Shown here piece by piece: positions 26,041 through 35,333 of a stretch of 64,000 bases of DNA. Both the position numbers and the translations under genes were made by a program. The stretch comes from Streptomyces sp. ISL-10. Its GTDB lineage: Bacteria; Actinomycetota; Actinomycetes; Streptomycetales; Streptomycetaceae. The stretch lies in the NCBI RefSeq assembly GCF_018614575.1, contig NZ_JAGGOJ010000027.1, forward strand, positions 1 to 64,000, written 5' to 3'. Every line of letters begins with the position of its first letter. The stretch's first letter is position 1. Under the pieces are notes generated by a model, which saw nothing but the letters and a program-made list of their open reading frames with translations, was not told the origin of the DNA and ran no database searches.

Positions 26041-26447
26041 GTGTCGGCCTCCGGCAGTCGACGGGTGGTCGGGCGGCGGTGGCCGCGGAACGCCGTCGGT
26101 GCCGCGGTCCGGACCGGCCGACCTCCTGCCATGATGCCCACGGGCACGCCGCGCCCGCGATCCGAACGGCTGCGGCGCGCCGTGGCCCGCGGCGGGTGCA
26201 CCGGGCCGGTGAGCGGGTCACGGTGGGCTGCGGGCGGCCCACCGGTGCGGCCGCCTGCCCCGACTCACCCGGCTCCGAAGAGGCCACGAGCCGATGACGG
26301 GCCCAGCCTGGATGCTGTTCTGCAGAGCACCGACGAGGCACGTTCGGTGGCCGCGTTCGGACCGCGCCGCGGGCGGGACGACGAGCCGGTGACCGGCTCA
26401 CGACAGACGCCGTCCCACAGCCCGTGCGCCCCGCCCGCGCAAGGCGG
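26041..26447. other. Intergenic stretch, nothing recognised
   Basis: About 400 bp between two minus-strand genes. No frame resembles a known protein and no clear hairpin was seen. Confidence 0.5.
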
Positions 26448-27866
26448 TCAGAAGCCGCCGCGGTGCCAGGGGCCCCAGATGGCAATGCTGGCTCCGAGAT
26501 CCGACTGGACGTTGACGAACAGCGTGCGGCCGTCGGGAGAGAACGTCGATCCGGCGAATTCGCCACCCGGGTCGTCCGCCAAGGGCTCCATGCGCGCGAA
26601 GTCGAAGATCGACCCGCCGGCGGTGAGCCCGCGAACGTAGTTCTCCCCGTCCCCGTCCTCGCACAGCACCAGCGTGCCGCGCGGGCTGGTCGTGATGTTG
26701 TCCGGCAGGTCGAGCGTCATCGAGTGAGGTGACTCGTACACCAGGCGCAGCGTGCTGCGCCTGGTGTCGTACGCCCATACCTGCCCGCGCCCGTCACCGA
26801 ACCCGCTCGGGGGCGCCTCCCCCTCCGCGGTGGCACCGCCTTGGGTGGAGACGAAGTACACCGTGCCCTGGTGGTGGACGCAGCCTTCCAACCGGGAGAA
26901 GAGCGCCGCTCCCTTGGCCCTGCCCTGGGCACCGACGGCCTGGATGGCAAAGGAGTTGCCGGTACCGGAAGGGAACTCGGGGTCCGGGTCGTCGATGTCG
27001 ACCCAGCACACCTGATAGGTGACACCGCGCCGTTGTCCGAGCGAGAGGTCGGCGTTGTCCGTGCCGCGTACCGCGAGCATCTGCAATGTGCCGCCGTCCA
27101 GGAGCCTGCCGGTGGCGCGCGGGTCCCGGGGCGGCAGGTAGCGGTAGAAGCCGGAGGGGGAGTTGAAGTTGTCCTCGCATTCGTAGACGGCGCCCGTGTG
27201 GGGGTCGAATGCGACCGATTCGTGGGGGAAGCGTCCGGCGGACCGGATGGGACGGGCGGTCGCCGTTGTGTCGAGGGGTACTTCGAAGAGGTAGCCGTGC
27301 TTCTCGTGCAGGAGGCTGTTGTCTCCTCCGCTGAAGTCGTTGCCCACATCAGGGCCGTTGACCGTTTCCTCGCAGGTGATCCAGGAGCCCCATGGCATCG
27401 GTCCGCCGGAGCAGTTCATCTGGGTACCGCTGAGGCTGGCCCGGCTGTGCAGCACCTGCCCGTGACCGGTCACCAGCAGAGTCGTCGTGCCGCCCCGGCC
27501 GGCCGGATCGTACACGGTCCGCTCCGGCCCGAAGGCGGTGCCGGGGCCGTTGAGTTCATGGTTGCGGACCAGAAGGGTGGTGCCGCGCGGCCCGCGGAAC
27601 GCGGCCATGCCGTCATGGTTGCCGGGCGTGACGGAGCCGTCGCCGAGTCGTTCCCCCGTGGGGTTGAACGAGCGGTAGGAGAACCCCTCGGGCAGGTGAA
27701 GCCGGACGGCACCGTCGCGCTGGTCCCTGACCGGCCGAAGCCCGCCGTATCCCTTCCCGGGCCGAGGTCCGCCCTGGGCGGAGGCGGTGGCGGCCCCGAG
27801 AAAAGGCCCGCCGAGCACCGCGCCCGCCACAGCGGTGGAACCTGCAAGGAAATGTCTCCGTCGCAC
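26448..27866 (-). CDS. Tat-exported PhoX-like protein (DUF839)
   Basis: Predicted secreted beta-propeller phosphatase-like protein, 472 aa. The twin-arginine signal MRRRHFLAGSTAVAGAVLGG starts at a GTG preceded by AGGAGG. DUF839/PhoX features include GTTLLVRNHELNGPG, MNCSGGPMPWGSWITCEETV, HESVAFDPHTGAVYECED and the C-terminal GSTFSPDGRTLFVNVQ. Many of the acidic Ca/Fe ligands expected in PhoX appear to be kept. A role in phosphate scavenging is a family-level inference; no PHO box was identified upstream. Confidence 0.88.
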   Translation of the reverse strand: MRRRHFLAGSTAVAGAVLGGPFLGAATASAQGGPRPGKGYGGLRPVRDQRDGAVRLHLPEGFSYRSFNPTGERLGDGSVTPGNHDGMAAFRGPRGTTLLVRNHELNGPGTAFGPERTVYDPAGRGGTTTLLVTGHGQVLHSRASLSGTQMNCSGGPMPWGSWITCEETVNGPDVGNDFSGGDNSLLHEKHGYLFEVPLDTTATARPIRSAGRFPHESVAFDPHTGAVYECEDNFNSPSGFYRYLPPRDPRATGRLLDGGTLQMLAVRGTDNADLSLGQRRGVTYQVCWVDIDDPDPEFPSGTGNSFAIQAVGAQGRAKGAALFSRLEGCVHHQGTVYFVSTQGGATAEGEAPPSGFGDGRGQVWAYDTRRSTLRLVYESPHSMTLDLPDNITTSPRGTLVLCEDGDGENYVRGLTAGGSIFDFARMEPLADDPGGEFAGSTFSPDGRTLFVNVQSDLGASIAIWGPWHRGGF

Positions 27867-28033
27867 GAAACCTCCTGGGAAAAGGCAGAAATAGCCAGAT
27901 GTGGGGTTCGAATTCCGACACGTTATACGCGCGTAGCGTACCGAGGGAACCCCTCCAACGCGCCGACTTTAACGAAGCGTTGACGCCCCCGGCAGATCGG
28001 CCTGCACGCGCTTGGCAACGGACCGACCGCACC

Positions 28034-29446
28034 TCAGTGGAGTCTTGCCCCCTGCGAGCGGAGCTCTTCCTGGACCGCGTTCGCCGGGATGTCCGGGGGG
28101 CGTTGGCCCTGGGCTACGGCGAGGGCCGCGCAGACGCCCGCTGCCTGACCGGTGGCCATCGAGATCGGCATGACACGGTAGGACGAGTGGGCCACGTGGT
28201 CGCCCGATATGCAGCGGCCGGCGACGAGGACCCGGTTCACCTCCCGGGGGAAGAGGCAGCGCAGGGGGATGTCGTAGGACTCGCCACGCGGTACGCGTTT
28301 GAGCGTCGTGCCGCGACCGCTCGGGTTGTGGATGTCCACCGGGTAGGCGCCGCGGGCGATGACGTCCCCGAACTTGCGGGCCGTCAGCACGTCCTCGCCC
28401 GTCAGCTGGTACTCGCCGACGATCCGGCGCGTCTCACGGACACCGACCTGGACGCCGCTCTGCACGACATACGAGTCGGCGAATCCCGGCACGCGGCTGC
28501 GCAGGAAGCGTGCGATCTGAGCCATCTGGCGGTGAGCGGTGAATTCGGCGCGGGTGAGGTCCCAGACGCTGGTGCCCAGCACCTCGGTGACGCGGGTCGA
28601 GTTGACCGCCACTTCGCCGGTGTTGGGGGTGGCGAAGAACAGCATGTCCTCGCGCGGCAGGTCGAGTTCGCCCGCGTCGGTGGCGGCGCGGACCAGGTCC
28701 CACAGCCCGTGCACCCCCTTCCACTGATCCGGGTGGGAGCGGGCGTACGCGGCGAATCCCTCGTGGTCGAAGCGGACCATGCGGAACATCAGCGTCATGG
28801 GCTGCGTCCAGCCGTCCTCCGGTCGGCCGATCTCGTACGCGGCCCCGGCCGCGGCGGCGATGTCGCCGTCTCCCGTGCAATCGACGATCACATCCGCATC
28901 GATGACGACCGGCCCCGACTTGGTCTCGAACACCGCCCGGACGCGGTCGTCGGGCGCCTGGCAGACGCCGGAGGCGAACGCGTGCAGCAGCGTGCGGACC
29001 TCGTGGGTCTCCAACATCTCGTACAGGACCAGCTTGAACAGCTCCGCGTCGAAGGGCACCGTGTAGCCGGTGTCCAGCGAGGGTCGGATCGCCGCTCCGG
29101 CACGCACCAACTGCTCCAGCAGCACCCACAGCACGCCGCCCACGACCGGCTCGCCCTCCCCGTGATCGGGCGGCAGCAGCCGTGCGGAATCACCGGCAAC
29201 GGCCTGCTTGACCTCGTTGTGGAAACTCATCAGCGGCATGACCAGCGCCGCGGTGGCGTTGCCACCGAGGAATCCGTACCGCTCGACGAGGGTCACCTGC
29301 GCGCCCGCGTTCGCGGCGCCGAGGGCCGCACCGATGCCGGCCGGTCCCCCGCCGACCACGAGTACCTGCGTCGAGCCCGCGTGCAGAGCCTGGCGCGGGG
29401 GCAGCTCGACGCTCCGGGGGACGCGGGGCGGCATCAGGTAGGACAC
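28034..29446 (-). CDS. FAD-dependent oxidoreductase (FAD_oxidored type)
   Basis: Flavoprotein of 470 aa. The Rossmann dinucleotide motif is VLVVGGGPAGIGAALGAANA, followed by TLVERYGFLGGNATAALV; a second FAD segment reads VIVDCTGDGDIAAAAGAAYE and the C-terminus has VLVAGRCISGDHVAHSSYRV and ATGQAAGVCAAL. I chose the GTG at 29446 because GGAGG lies just upstream; a longer frame reaches back into the neighbour. It lies 64 bp downstream of the pyruvyl-transferase-like gene on the same strand. Substrate unknown. Confidence 0.85.
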   Translation of the reverse strand: MSYLMPPRVPRSVELPPRQALHAGSTQVLVVGGGPAGIGAALGAANAGAQVTLVERYGFLGGNATAALVMPLMSFHNEVKQAVAGDSARLLPPDHGEGEPVVGGVLWVLLEQLVRAGAAIRPSLDTGYTVPFDAELFKLVLYEMLETHEVRTLLHAFASGVCQAPDDRVRAVFETKSGPVVIDADVIVDCTGDGDIAAAAGAAYEIGRPEDGWTQPMTLMFRMVRFDHEGFAAYARSHPDQWKGVHGLWDLVRAATDAGELDLPREDMLFFATPNTGEVAVNSTRVTEVLGTSVWDLTRAEFTAHRQMAQIARFLRSRVPGFADSYVVQSGVQVGVRETRRIVGEYQLTGEDVLTARKFGDVIARGAYPVDIHNPSGRGTTLKRVPRGESYDIPLRCLFPREVNRVLVAGRCISGDHVAHSSYRVMPISMATGQAAGVCAALAVAQGQRPPDIPANAVQEELRSQGARLH

Positions 29447-29472
29447 GGTTCCTCCGTGGGAGTAAGTGGCGT

Positions 29473-29529
29473 GACGGCTCAGCCGATCGGGGCTGCGCCG
29501 GCGGGACGGCTCAGCCGATCGGGGCTGCG
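29473..29529. repeat. Tandem duplication at a gene 3' end
   Basis: A 25-bp sequence (GACGGCTCAGCCGATCGGGG plus CTGCG) occurs at 29473-29497 and again at 29505-29529. The second copy contains the stop codon of the pyruvyl-transferase-like gene, so this is a recent local duplication of the gene end. Confidence 0.8.
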
Positions 29530-30683
29530 ACCGTCGGCATGGTGCTACGGACGAGGGTGCGGGGGGCGGTGCGGTCGAGGTAGGCCAGGAGGCGGTCACC
29601 GGTCTCGGCTGCCCTCAGTTTCATCGCCGCCGTCCGAGCGACCGTGTGAGCCGCGCGGGCGGGCCGCTCGTCCCACAGGCGGTCCACTTCCGCCAGGAGC
29701 AGTCCCGCGGTCTCCCTGACCACACCGCGCAAGGCGGGTGCGCCGATCTGCTGGGCGAAGTCGAAGACCTTTCCCGCGTAAGGCAGGGGCAGCAGGGGAA
29801 TCCCCGCGAGCGCGGCGAAGATCAGGAAGTGCAGCCTCATGCCGATGGCGAGGTCCAGCTGCTTGACGATGTCGAGGACCTGCTGCGGGTGGTAGCTGCC
29901 GCGCAGCACCGTGCAGCGATCGGCTTCGGCCATGTGCGACACCACCCCGTGCGCGTGCCGGATGTCGTCGCGTTCCATCGGGACGAAGACGACATGGGCC
30001 TCCAGCCGGTGGACGAGGAAGTCGCCGACACTGGCGAGAAGTTGGTGGTAGCCGTCCTCGTCCAGGTGCTCGGCCGCGCGGCCGGGTTCCCGCACGCTCA
30101 TCCCCACCAGTCGCACCCCCTGCGGCACGGCCTCGGCCCGCAGGAGTTCGCCACCGCAGTCCCCGGGTTCGAGCAGCAGTGCCGGGTCGGCGGTGACCGT
30201 GATGGGCCGGGTCAGCCCCGCCTCTTCCAGCACCAGCTTCGACTCCTCGTCGCGGACCGTCACCTCCGCGGCGTCGGAGAGCGTGGCACGGATCCACGCG
30301 CAGTCCGCTTCGTCGGTGAGCGGACCGGCGCCTATGGCATAGGTGAAGAGGGGGACGCCGAGATCCTGTGCGGTCCGGGCCAGCCGCAGATAGCGGCGCG
30401 CCTCGGTGTTGTAGAGGATCCCGCCGCCACCGAGTACGAGCACACTCAGCCGGCGCAGGTGCTCGGAGATGCCCTCCCTGCACACGCCCTCCCAGCCGAC
30501 CACCTCGACATCCGGATGCATGGTGCGGCTGTGGTCGGGACTGCGGGAGAAGAGAACGAGCCGAGCGTCCGGGCGCCCGCCCCGAATGCGGTCCAGCATG
30601 GCGGTGAGGATCGCCTCGTCGCCCACGTTGCGTCCCCCGTAGGATCCCAGCACCCCTACGGTCACGCTGCTACGGTCGCCCAT
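29511..30683 (-). CDS. Polysaccharide pyruvyl transferase family protein (CsaB/WcaK-like)
   Basis: Soluble protein of 390 aa in the pyruvyl-transferase fold family. Start region VGVLGSYGGRNVGDEAILTA has the glycine-rich NxGDEA motif; VLVLGGGGILYN and TYAIGAGPL follow, and the acceptor half carries VGMSVREPGRAAEHL, GSYHPQQVLDIVKQLDLAIG and MRLHFLIFAALAGIPLLPL. ATG 30683 has GAGGGGG upstream. Family members add pyruvyl ketals to cell-wall or exopolysaccharides; no other glycan gene is nearby, so the acceptor is unclear. Confidence 0.85.
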   Translation of the reverse strand: MGDRSSVTVGVLGSYGGRNVGDEAILTAMLDRIRGGRPDARLVLFSRSPDHSRTMHPDVEVVGWEGVCREGISEHLRRLSVLVLGGGGILYNTEARRYLRLARTAQDLGVPLFTYAIGAGPLTDEADCAWIRATLSDAAEVTVRDEESKLVLEEAGLTRPITVTADPALLLEPGDCGGELLRAEAVPQGVRLVGMSVREPGRAAEHLDEDGYHQLLASVGDFLVHRLEAHVVFVPMERDDIRHAHGVVSHMAEADRCTVLRGSYHPQQVLDIVKQLDLAIGMRLHFLIFAALAGIPLLPLPYAGKVFDFAQQIGAPALRGVVRETAGLLLAEVDRLWDERPARAAHTVARTAAMKLRAAETGDRLLAYLDRTAPRTLVRSTMPTVAAPIG

Positions 30684-31050
30684 GATCGGCCCCCTCACGA
30701 GGTTCACCGGAGATGGTCCCCATGGCTCGGGTGGAGGAAAGACAGCACCTCTACGGCTCCGGCCGTTACCGAGGGTGCCGCCGGCCCCGAGCCGATGGGG
30801 CCCACGTCCTGTCCGAACTGCTCTCTTCGCGTACTTCTCCACAGTTCACCCGATGGGGAGATTTACGCATCTCGGGACGAAGGAATGGGTTCGAGTCCGT
30901 GCCGGGGCCTCGCCACAGCCCCCGGGGCGGCACAAGCATCGCGTATCCGCCTGCCCCGACCGACGCCTGTGCGCGGCAGATGACGTCGGCCACGTGCCGG
31001 AACGGCGACACCTCACCCGGGGGCTCGGACCTTGCGCCGTGCGAGTGGTG
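30684..31050. other. Intergenic stretch, nothing recognised
   Basis: About 370 bp between two minus-strand genes. Overlapping short ORFs are present but none looks conserved. Confidence 0.5.
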
Positions 31051-31749
31051 TCAGGCCCCCGCCGCATCGAGGAGGATCCGCGCCAGCTCACGCGGCTGGG
31101 AGAACATCGGCCAGTGACCGGTTTCCATTTCAACCACGCGCCACTGCCCGCCGGTCCCGAGCTCGGCCACGTCGGCCTTCGGCTCAGCACCGCCCAGCAG
31201 GCAGGTGATGTACGTCCCCGGCAGCTCGGCGACAGGACATGTCAGTACGGCCGGCTCGGTCAGCGTGGCGCCGGGATGAGGCGTCGAGCCACCCATGATC
31301 CGGTCGATCTGCTCATCGGTCAGACCGTGGCCGTAGTAGCCGGCGCGATCAGGCGGCATCCAGAAGCCGCCGTTCTCGGCGATCGCCGCCTTCACGAACC
31401 TGCCGCCGTCCGGCCAGCTGGACAGGCACGATTGTCCCTGGGCCGGAACAGGGCCGTCGATGAACACCACGCAGGCGAGCCGGCCGCAGATCCGCCCGGC
31501 GGCCTGACCGACGGGGATGCTCGCATAGCTGTGTCCGACCAGAACGACGTCGTGGAGATCAAGACCTTCGACCTCCCCGACGATGTCCTGAACGTGGGTC
31601 TGCCGTCCCGCCCGCACGCGCTGCTTTTCCGCGAGTCCGGACAGCGTCACCGGATGAGCGCCGTGGCCGGCCGCACGCAGCTCCGGCACCACCTCGTCCC
31701 AAGCCCAGGATCCGAGCCACGCGCCTGCCGCGAGCACGAAATCAGCCAT
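31051..31749 (-). CDS. Alpha/beta hydrolase (esterase-like)
   Basis: Small alpha/beta-fold hydrolase of 232 aa. It starts MADFVLAAGAWLGSWAWDEV (the G-x-W loop after strand 3 that forms the oxyanion hole), has the nucleophile elbow VLVGHSYASI and ends with the His in METGHWPMFSQPRELARILL. The ATG at 31749 lacks a strong ribosome site. It stands alone upstream of decayed sequence. The family covers salicylate-esterase and hydroxynitrile-lyase-like enzymes; substrate unknown. Confidence 0.82.
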   Translation of the reverse strand: MADFVLAAGAWLGSWAWDEVVPELRAAGHGAHPVTLSGLAEKQRVRAGRQTHVQDIVGEVEGLDLHDVVLVGHSYASIPVGQAAGRICGRLACVVFIDGPVPAQGQSCLSSWPDGGRFVKAAIAENGGFWMPPDRAGYYGHGLTDEQIDRIMGGSTPHPGATLTEPAVLTCPVAELPGTYITCLLGGAEPKADVAELGTGGQWRVVEMETGHWPMFSQPRELARILLDAAGA

Positions 31750-32046
31750 GAACGAACCGTAGCGCCATCGTGTGACGATCCCCGAGGAGCCGCCGCGTGA
31801 GGCCTGGTCACCGGGTGGAGGCGACGGCCGCGGCCGCACTGCAGCGGCCGTGAACCCGAGGCCGGAGCGCTGACGCCGCACCCGGCCATCGATCCATGAA
31901 CAGGACGGCATCATGCGGTCGACGGTTTCCCGCGGGGTGCCGGCTGCTGTGCGCCCCTGCGCCTCGCTCAGTGCGAACAGTCGCGGCGGACAGCCCGCCG
32001 TGCTCGCGCACCACGACCCGGGTCCCGGGCCGACAGGTGAGCCACG

Positions 32047-32440
32047 TACCGACATGGTGAGCGGCAGGCCGCCGTACGGTACTGGAAGCGGTTGATCGAG
32101 ATCGCGTCCGACCTCGAATGCCCATGGATGAACGCGGAGTTCAACGGGCGGCCGGACAAGGCCGCCGAGAGCGAGGCCGCCTTCCGGCGCTCGCTGGAGG
32201 AACTGCTGCCCCTCTTCGAACGCGAGGACATCGCCCTCGACCTGGAGGCGCACCCGGACGACTTCTGCGAGGAGAACACCGCCGCGGTCGACCTCGTCCG
32301 CGCGATCAACAAGCGCTGGGTGTGCTGCGCGAGCGGAACTTCGACGGGGTCGCCACAGCATGCGTCTTCGCCCGGGAGGAGCGGGCGCGGGAGTCGTCGT
32401 CCTTCATGCTGGAGCGCATCGCGAAGGAGCCGCCGGATGA
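32047..32440 (+). pseudogene. Sugar-phosphate isomerase/epimerase (TIM barrel), middle deleted
   Basis: The frame from about 32047 reads RYWKRLIEIASDLECPWMNA, EFNGRPDKAAESEAAFRRSL and DIALDLEAHPDDFCEENTAA, which fits IolE-type TIM-barrel isomerases. At about 32325 the sequence jumps, after a frame change, to LRERNFDGVATACVFAREER and ARESSSFMLERIAKE, the usual C-terminus of the same family. The N-terminal third and roughly 100 central residues, including several metal ligands, are missing. The gap 31750-32046 shows no gene. Confidence 0.7.
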
Positions 32441-32518
32441 AGCTCGGCATGAAGCTCGGCGTCTCTTTGCGTCGCTCGGACCGGACTGCGCCGAGACCAA
32501 CGCGGTTTCGGTGCCGTG

Positions 32519-33324
32519 TCACTCGGGCGGGTGGCTGCGCAGCCATGCGGACCAGGTGAGGGTGCCGCGGCGGCCGGTCGGGCAGGTGAGGTCGCGGGCG
32601 GCCTGCCCGAGCCGGTCGGGCACCGGCAGCCTCACGACCGGGCGGCGCCGGCCGCGGATCTGCTGCCACTGCGAGACGAGGTCGCCGAAGGTGAGCAGTT
32701 CCGGCCCGCCGAAGTCTTCGCACTGCCCGCCCGGCCCGTCGGCGACGCGCTGGGCCACGTACGCGGCGAAGTCGCCGGAATCAACCGGCTGGGTCTCGAT
32801 GGCCGTGGGCAGCGGCAGCAGGGGAACCCGGGCAGCCTTGCCCAGCATGCGGTCGGCCAGCCAGTGGAACTGGGTGGCCCGCAACACCGACCAGGGAACT
32901 TCCCCGCACGCACCAGCTCCTCGGCTTCGTGCTTCAGCCGCAGATACGGCAGGCGCGGCCGGTCGACTCCGACGATGGACACGTAGGCGAAATGGCCGAC
33001 TCCGGCCCTGGCTGCCTCGTCGAGCAGCCGGTGTGTGCCGTGGACGTCTACGTCCGGCGGGCTACGCCAGAAGTCGGTCGGCAGGAGGTAGCCACGCCGC
33101 GCGGCCGGTGACCACGTGGCGGCATGCACCACGGTACGGACCCCCGACACCGCCTCCCGGATCCCGGCCCCGGCCCCGGCGGCAAGATCCCCCCGCACCC
33201 ACTCGACGTCGGGGTCGGTGCCGCGGGAGCGGGCGAGCACGCGCACCCGATAGCCGGGCTTCAACAGGCCGATCAGGTCCCGCCCCAGATGCCCGGTCCC
33301 ACCCGTGACCAGAACGGTGTCCAT
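32519..33324 (-). pseudogene. NmrA-like NAD(P)-binding protein with a frameshift
   Basis: From ATG 33324 (GGAGG upstream) the protein begins MDTVLVTGGTGHLGRDLIGL, the Rossmann motif of atypical SDR/NmrA proteins, and runs well to EAEELVRAGKFP near 32905. There one base is missing: the continuation WSVLRATQFHWLADRMLG ... lies in another frame and ends at 32519. Adding one base restores about 268 aa of normal length. The rest of the sequence is undamaged, so this is a very recent mutation or a sequencing error. Confidence 0.8.
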
Positions 33325-33624
33325 GGGCAGCACCTCCGGAGAACAAGCGGCTCTGTGGCCCGACTGTGTCACCCCGCCAGTGCAGCGGCATGCCCGGTCA
33401 CCCGTCAGTGGTCACCGCGGCCCGACCGGACGGCCGAGCCATCGGGCAGCGACGGCAGGCCCCGGAAAGAGCGCGCGAGTTCAGCCGCCGGCGGCTGCCG
33501 AGGCGCAGGAAGGGTGGCAACCCGTTGCCGGAGGCAGCGCTCTGCGGTCGGAACCCTGCCCGCCTGGGGCAGAGCCCCGATGTCGGCGGCCGGCCGAGTT
33601 GCCGCTTCACGCCTTGCCAAACAA

Positions 33625-33638
33625 TACGATCGGTCGTA
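33625..33638. promoter_or_regulatory. Palindrome upstream of the SnoaL/DUF3237 pair
   Basis: TACGATCGGTCGTA: 5-bp arms with a 4-bp centre, about 46 bp before the start of the SnoaL-like gene. The position and symmetry fit a TetR or MarR operator. The rest of the 33325-33683 gap shows no gene. Confidence 0.45.
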
Positions 33639-33683
33639 CGTTCAGTTCGGCAACCGCAACCGCCGAACGGGAAGGTGCGCACA

Positions 33684-34169
33684 TTGAACGGCCATCGGAT
33701 GTTGGAGCTGGCGCAGGCGCTCGCCGTCGCCAAGAGCCGGCGGGACGTGCCCGCGGCCATGGAACTCTGCCACCCCGACATGGTGTTGGAAGCCCCGGCC
33801 GTGGGCACGACGGCCCGCGGGACTGCCGCGAACGAGAAGGCGCTGACCAGGTTCTTCGCCACCTTTCCCGACTACGACGTCACTCTGCAGGGACACGCCG
33901 ACAACGGCGACACGCTGATCTGCTGGGGAACTGCGCAAATGACCATGACCGGCGACCGGTTCGGCGTGGTCCCCAACGGCAGGCGGGCCGAGTTGCCGGT
34001 ATTCATCCAGTTCGCCTTCAAGGACGGCCTGATCGCCCGCGAGCGGTTCTTCTTCGACCTGTCGGCGCTCTGTGCCCAGTCGGGCGTCTCGACGGACGCG
34101 GTCCGCCGCAAGGTGTTCGGCGCCACCGGCCTGCCCGTGTCGCCCGGCCAGGAGGGCGGTAGGACATGA
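33684..34169 (+). CDS. SnoaL-like polyketide-cyclase/NTF2-fold protein
   Basis: NTF2-like protein of about 161 aa: LAQALAVAKSRRDVPAAMEL then CHPDMVLEAPAVGTTARG, FFATFPDYDVTLQGHADNGD and FIQFAFKDGLIARERFFFDL are SnoaL/ester-cyclase features. The start is uncertain: TTG 33684 has GGGAAGG at a good distance, GTG 33675 and ATG 33699 are alternatives. The stop overlaps the next ATG by 4 bp, so the two are translationally coupled. It may hydrate, isomerise or cyclise a small aromatic or polyketide substrate. Confidence 0.75.
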   Translation: MNGHRMLELAQALAVAKSRRDVPAAMELCHPDMVLEAPAVGTTARGTAANEKALTRFFATFPDYDVTLQGHADNGDTLICWGTAQMTMTGDRFGVVPNGRRAELPVFIQFAFKDGLIARERFFFDLSALCAQSGVSTDAVRRKVFGATGLPVSPGQEGGRT

Positions 34170-34660
34170 CGTCGGACCCGCGAGTGAAGGCCATCGCCGA
34201 GATCAGAACGGAGCACCTGTTCGACATCGTGGTCGATCTGAATCCCCGGCTGGACACCGGTGCCGGGCCGATCGGGCGGCGAGTCCTCTTCGGCGCGGCC
34301 GGCGGATCGTTCGACGGCCCGAGACTGCGAGGTGAGGTGCTGACCGGCGGCGGTGACTGGGCGTTGTTCCGATCCGATGGAGTGATGACACTGGACGTCC
34401 GGCTGATCCTGCGCACGCACGACGATCACCTCGTGCACATGACGTACGGCGGACGCTGGGTCACCCCGGCCGAACTGCGCACCGCGATGGCCGATCCCGC
34501 CACCAGACACCGGGTCGATCCCGCCCGCTACTACTTCCGGACAAACCCGCTCTTCGAAACGGGAGCGCAGCCGTACGCCTGGCTCAACGACATCGTCTGC
34601 GTGGGGTCGGGATACCTCGTCGAAGGCGGCATCGCCTACAAGGTCGCACAAGTCATGTGA
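34166..34660 (+). CDS. DUF3237 protein
   Basis: 164-aa protein of the DUF3237/UPF0311 family (beta-barrel): EIRTEHLFDIVVDLNPRLDT, GAAGGSFDGPRLRGEVLTGG, GDWALFRSDGVMTLDVRLIL and the C-terminal YAWLNDIVCVGSG. The function of the family is unknown. It is coupled to the SnoaL-like gene by an ATGA overlap, so both probably act on the same small molecule. Confidence 0.85.
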   Translation: MTSDPRVKAIAEIRTEHLFDIVVDLNPRLDTGAGPIGRRVLFGAAGGSFDGPRLRGEVLTGGGDWALFRSDGVMTLDVRLILRTHDDHLVHMTYGGRWVTPAELRTAMADPATRHRVDPARYYFRTNPLFETGAQPYAWLNDIVCVGSGYLVEGGIAYKVAQVM

Positions 34661-34834
34661 ACGCGACACTCGTCAGGAACGTTGTCCATCAAGCGCGTTG
34701 CAGAAGGTCGGGGCGGGCAGCGAGCAACCCGCACGGTTCGCCGCAGACCGGCGCGATCACGAGTCATAGGCATGCCTTGACCGCACGGGCGGACGCCCTG
34801 GTCGAGCCTGGCTCGCGCAGCCGGTCAAGAAGTA

Positions 34835-35245
34835 TCAGGCGCAGGAGGGGCACAGACCGCGGTAAGTGACCTCGGCCTCGGACACCGTGAAGCCGAACCG
34901 TTCCTCCGCCGGGAGGTCGGCCAGCGGATTTCCGGTCGGGTGGACATCGCGGATCGTGCCGCAGCGGGAGCACACCAAGTGCTGGTGCGGGTGGTGTGCG
35001 TTGGGGTCGTAGCGCTTGGCGCGCCCGTCGGTGGCGACCTCCATGACCTCACCGAGGGAGACCAGTTCGCCCAGGGTGTTGTAGACGGTCGCCCGGGAGA
35101 TCTCGGGCAGTCGCCGTGCCGCGCGGGCGTGGACCTCGTCGGCCGTGAGGTGCACGTGGTCGCCGTCGAGGACCTCGGCCACGACACGCCGCTGGGAGGT
35201 CACCCGCCAGCCACGGCCTCGCAGTCGCTCCAGCAGGTCACTCAT
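34835..35245 (-). CDS. Fur-family peroxide/metal regulator
   Basis: Metalloregulator of 136 aa, typical of the CatR/FurA group next to catalase genes. The winged HTH contains GWRVTSQRRVVAEVLDG and ISRATVYNTLGELVSLGEVM; metal sites are the HHPHQHLVCSRCG segment (His and CxxC) and a C-terminal CPSC. It is divergent from katG, 428 bp away, which fits peroxide-sensing control of the catalase. Unlike the usual furA-katG operon the two genes are head-to-head. Confidence 0.88.
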   Translation of the reverse strand: MSDLLERLRGRGWRVTSQRRVVAEVLDGDHVHLTADEVHARAARRLPEISRATVYNTLGELVSLGEVMEVATDGRAKRYDPNAHHPHQHLVCSRCGTIRDVHPTGNPLADLPAEERFGFTVSEAEVTYRGLCPSCA

Positions 35246-35259
35246 ATGGGTTCACCCAT
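35246..35259. promoter_or_regulatory. Palindrome abutting the Fur-family start codon
   Basis: ATGGGTTCACCCAT: perfect 6-bp arms around a 2-bp centre. It occupies the bases directly upstream of the regulator ATG, where the ribosome site should be. A bound repressor there would shut off its own expression. Assigning it to the regulator itself is inference. Confidence 0.5.
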
Positions 35260-35333
35260 TCAGGCTTGGCGGAATACCCGAAGTTTACCGGTCGATGTCC
35301 GGGTCCTCATTGCACAGAGATCAGGTGAGCTTC

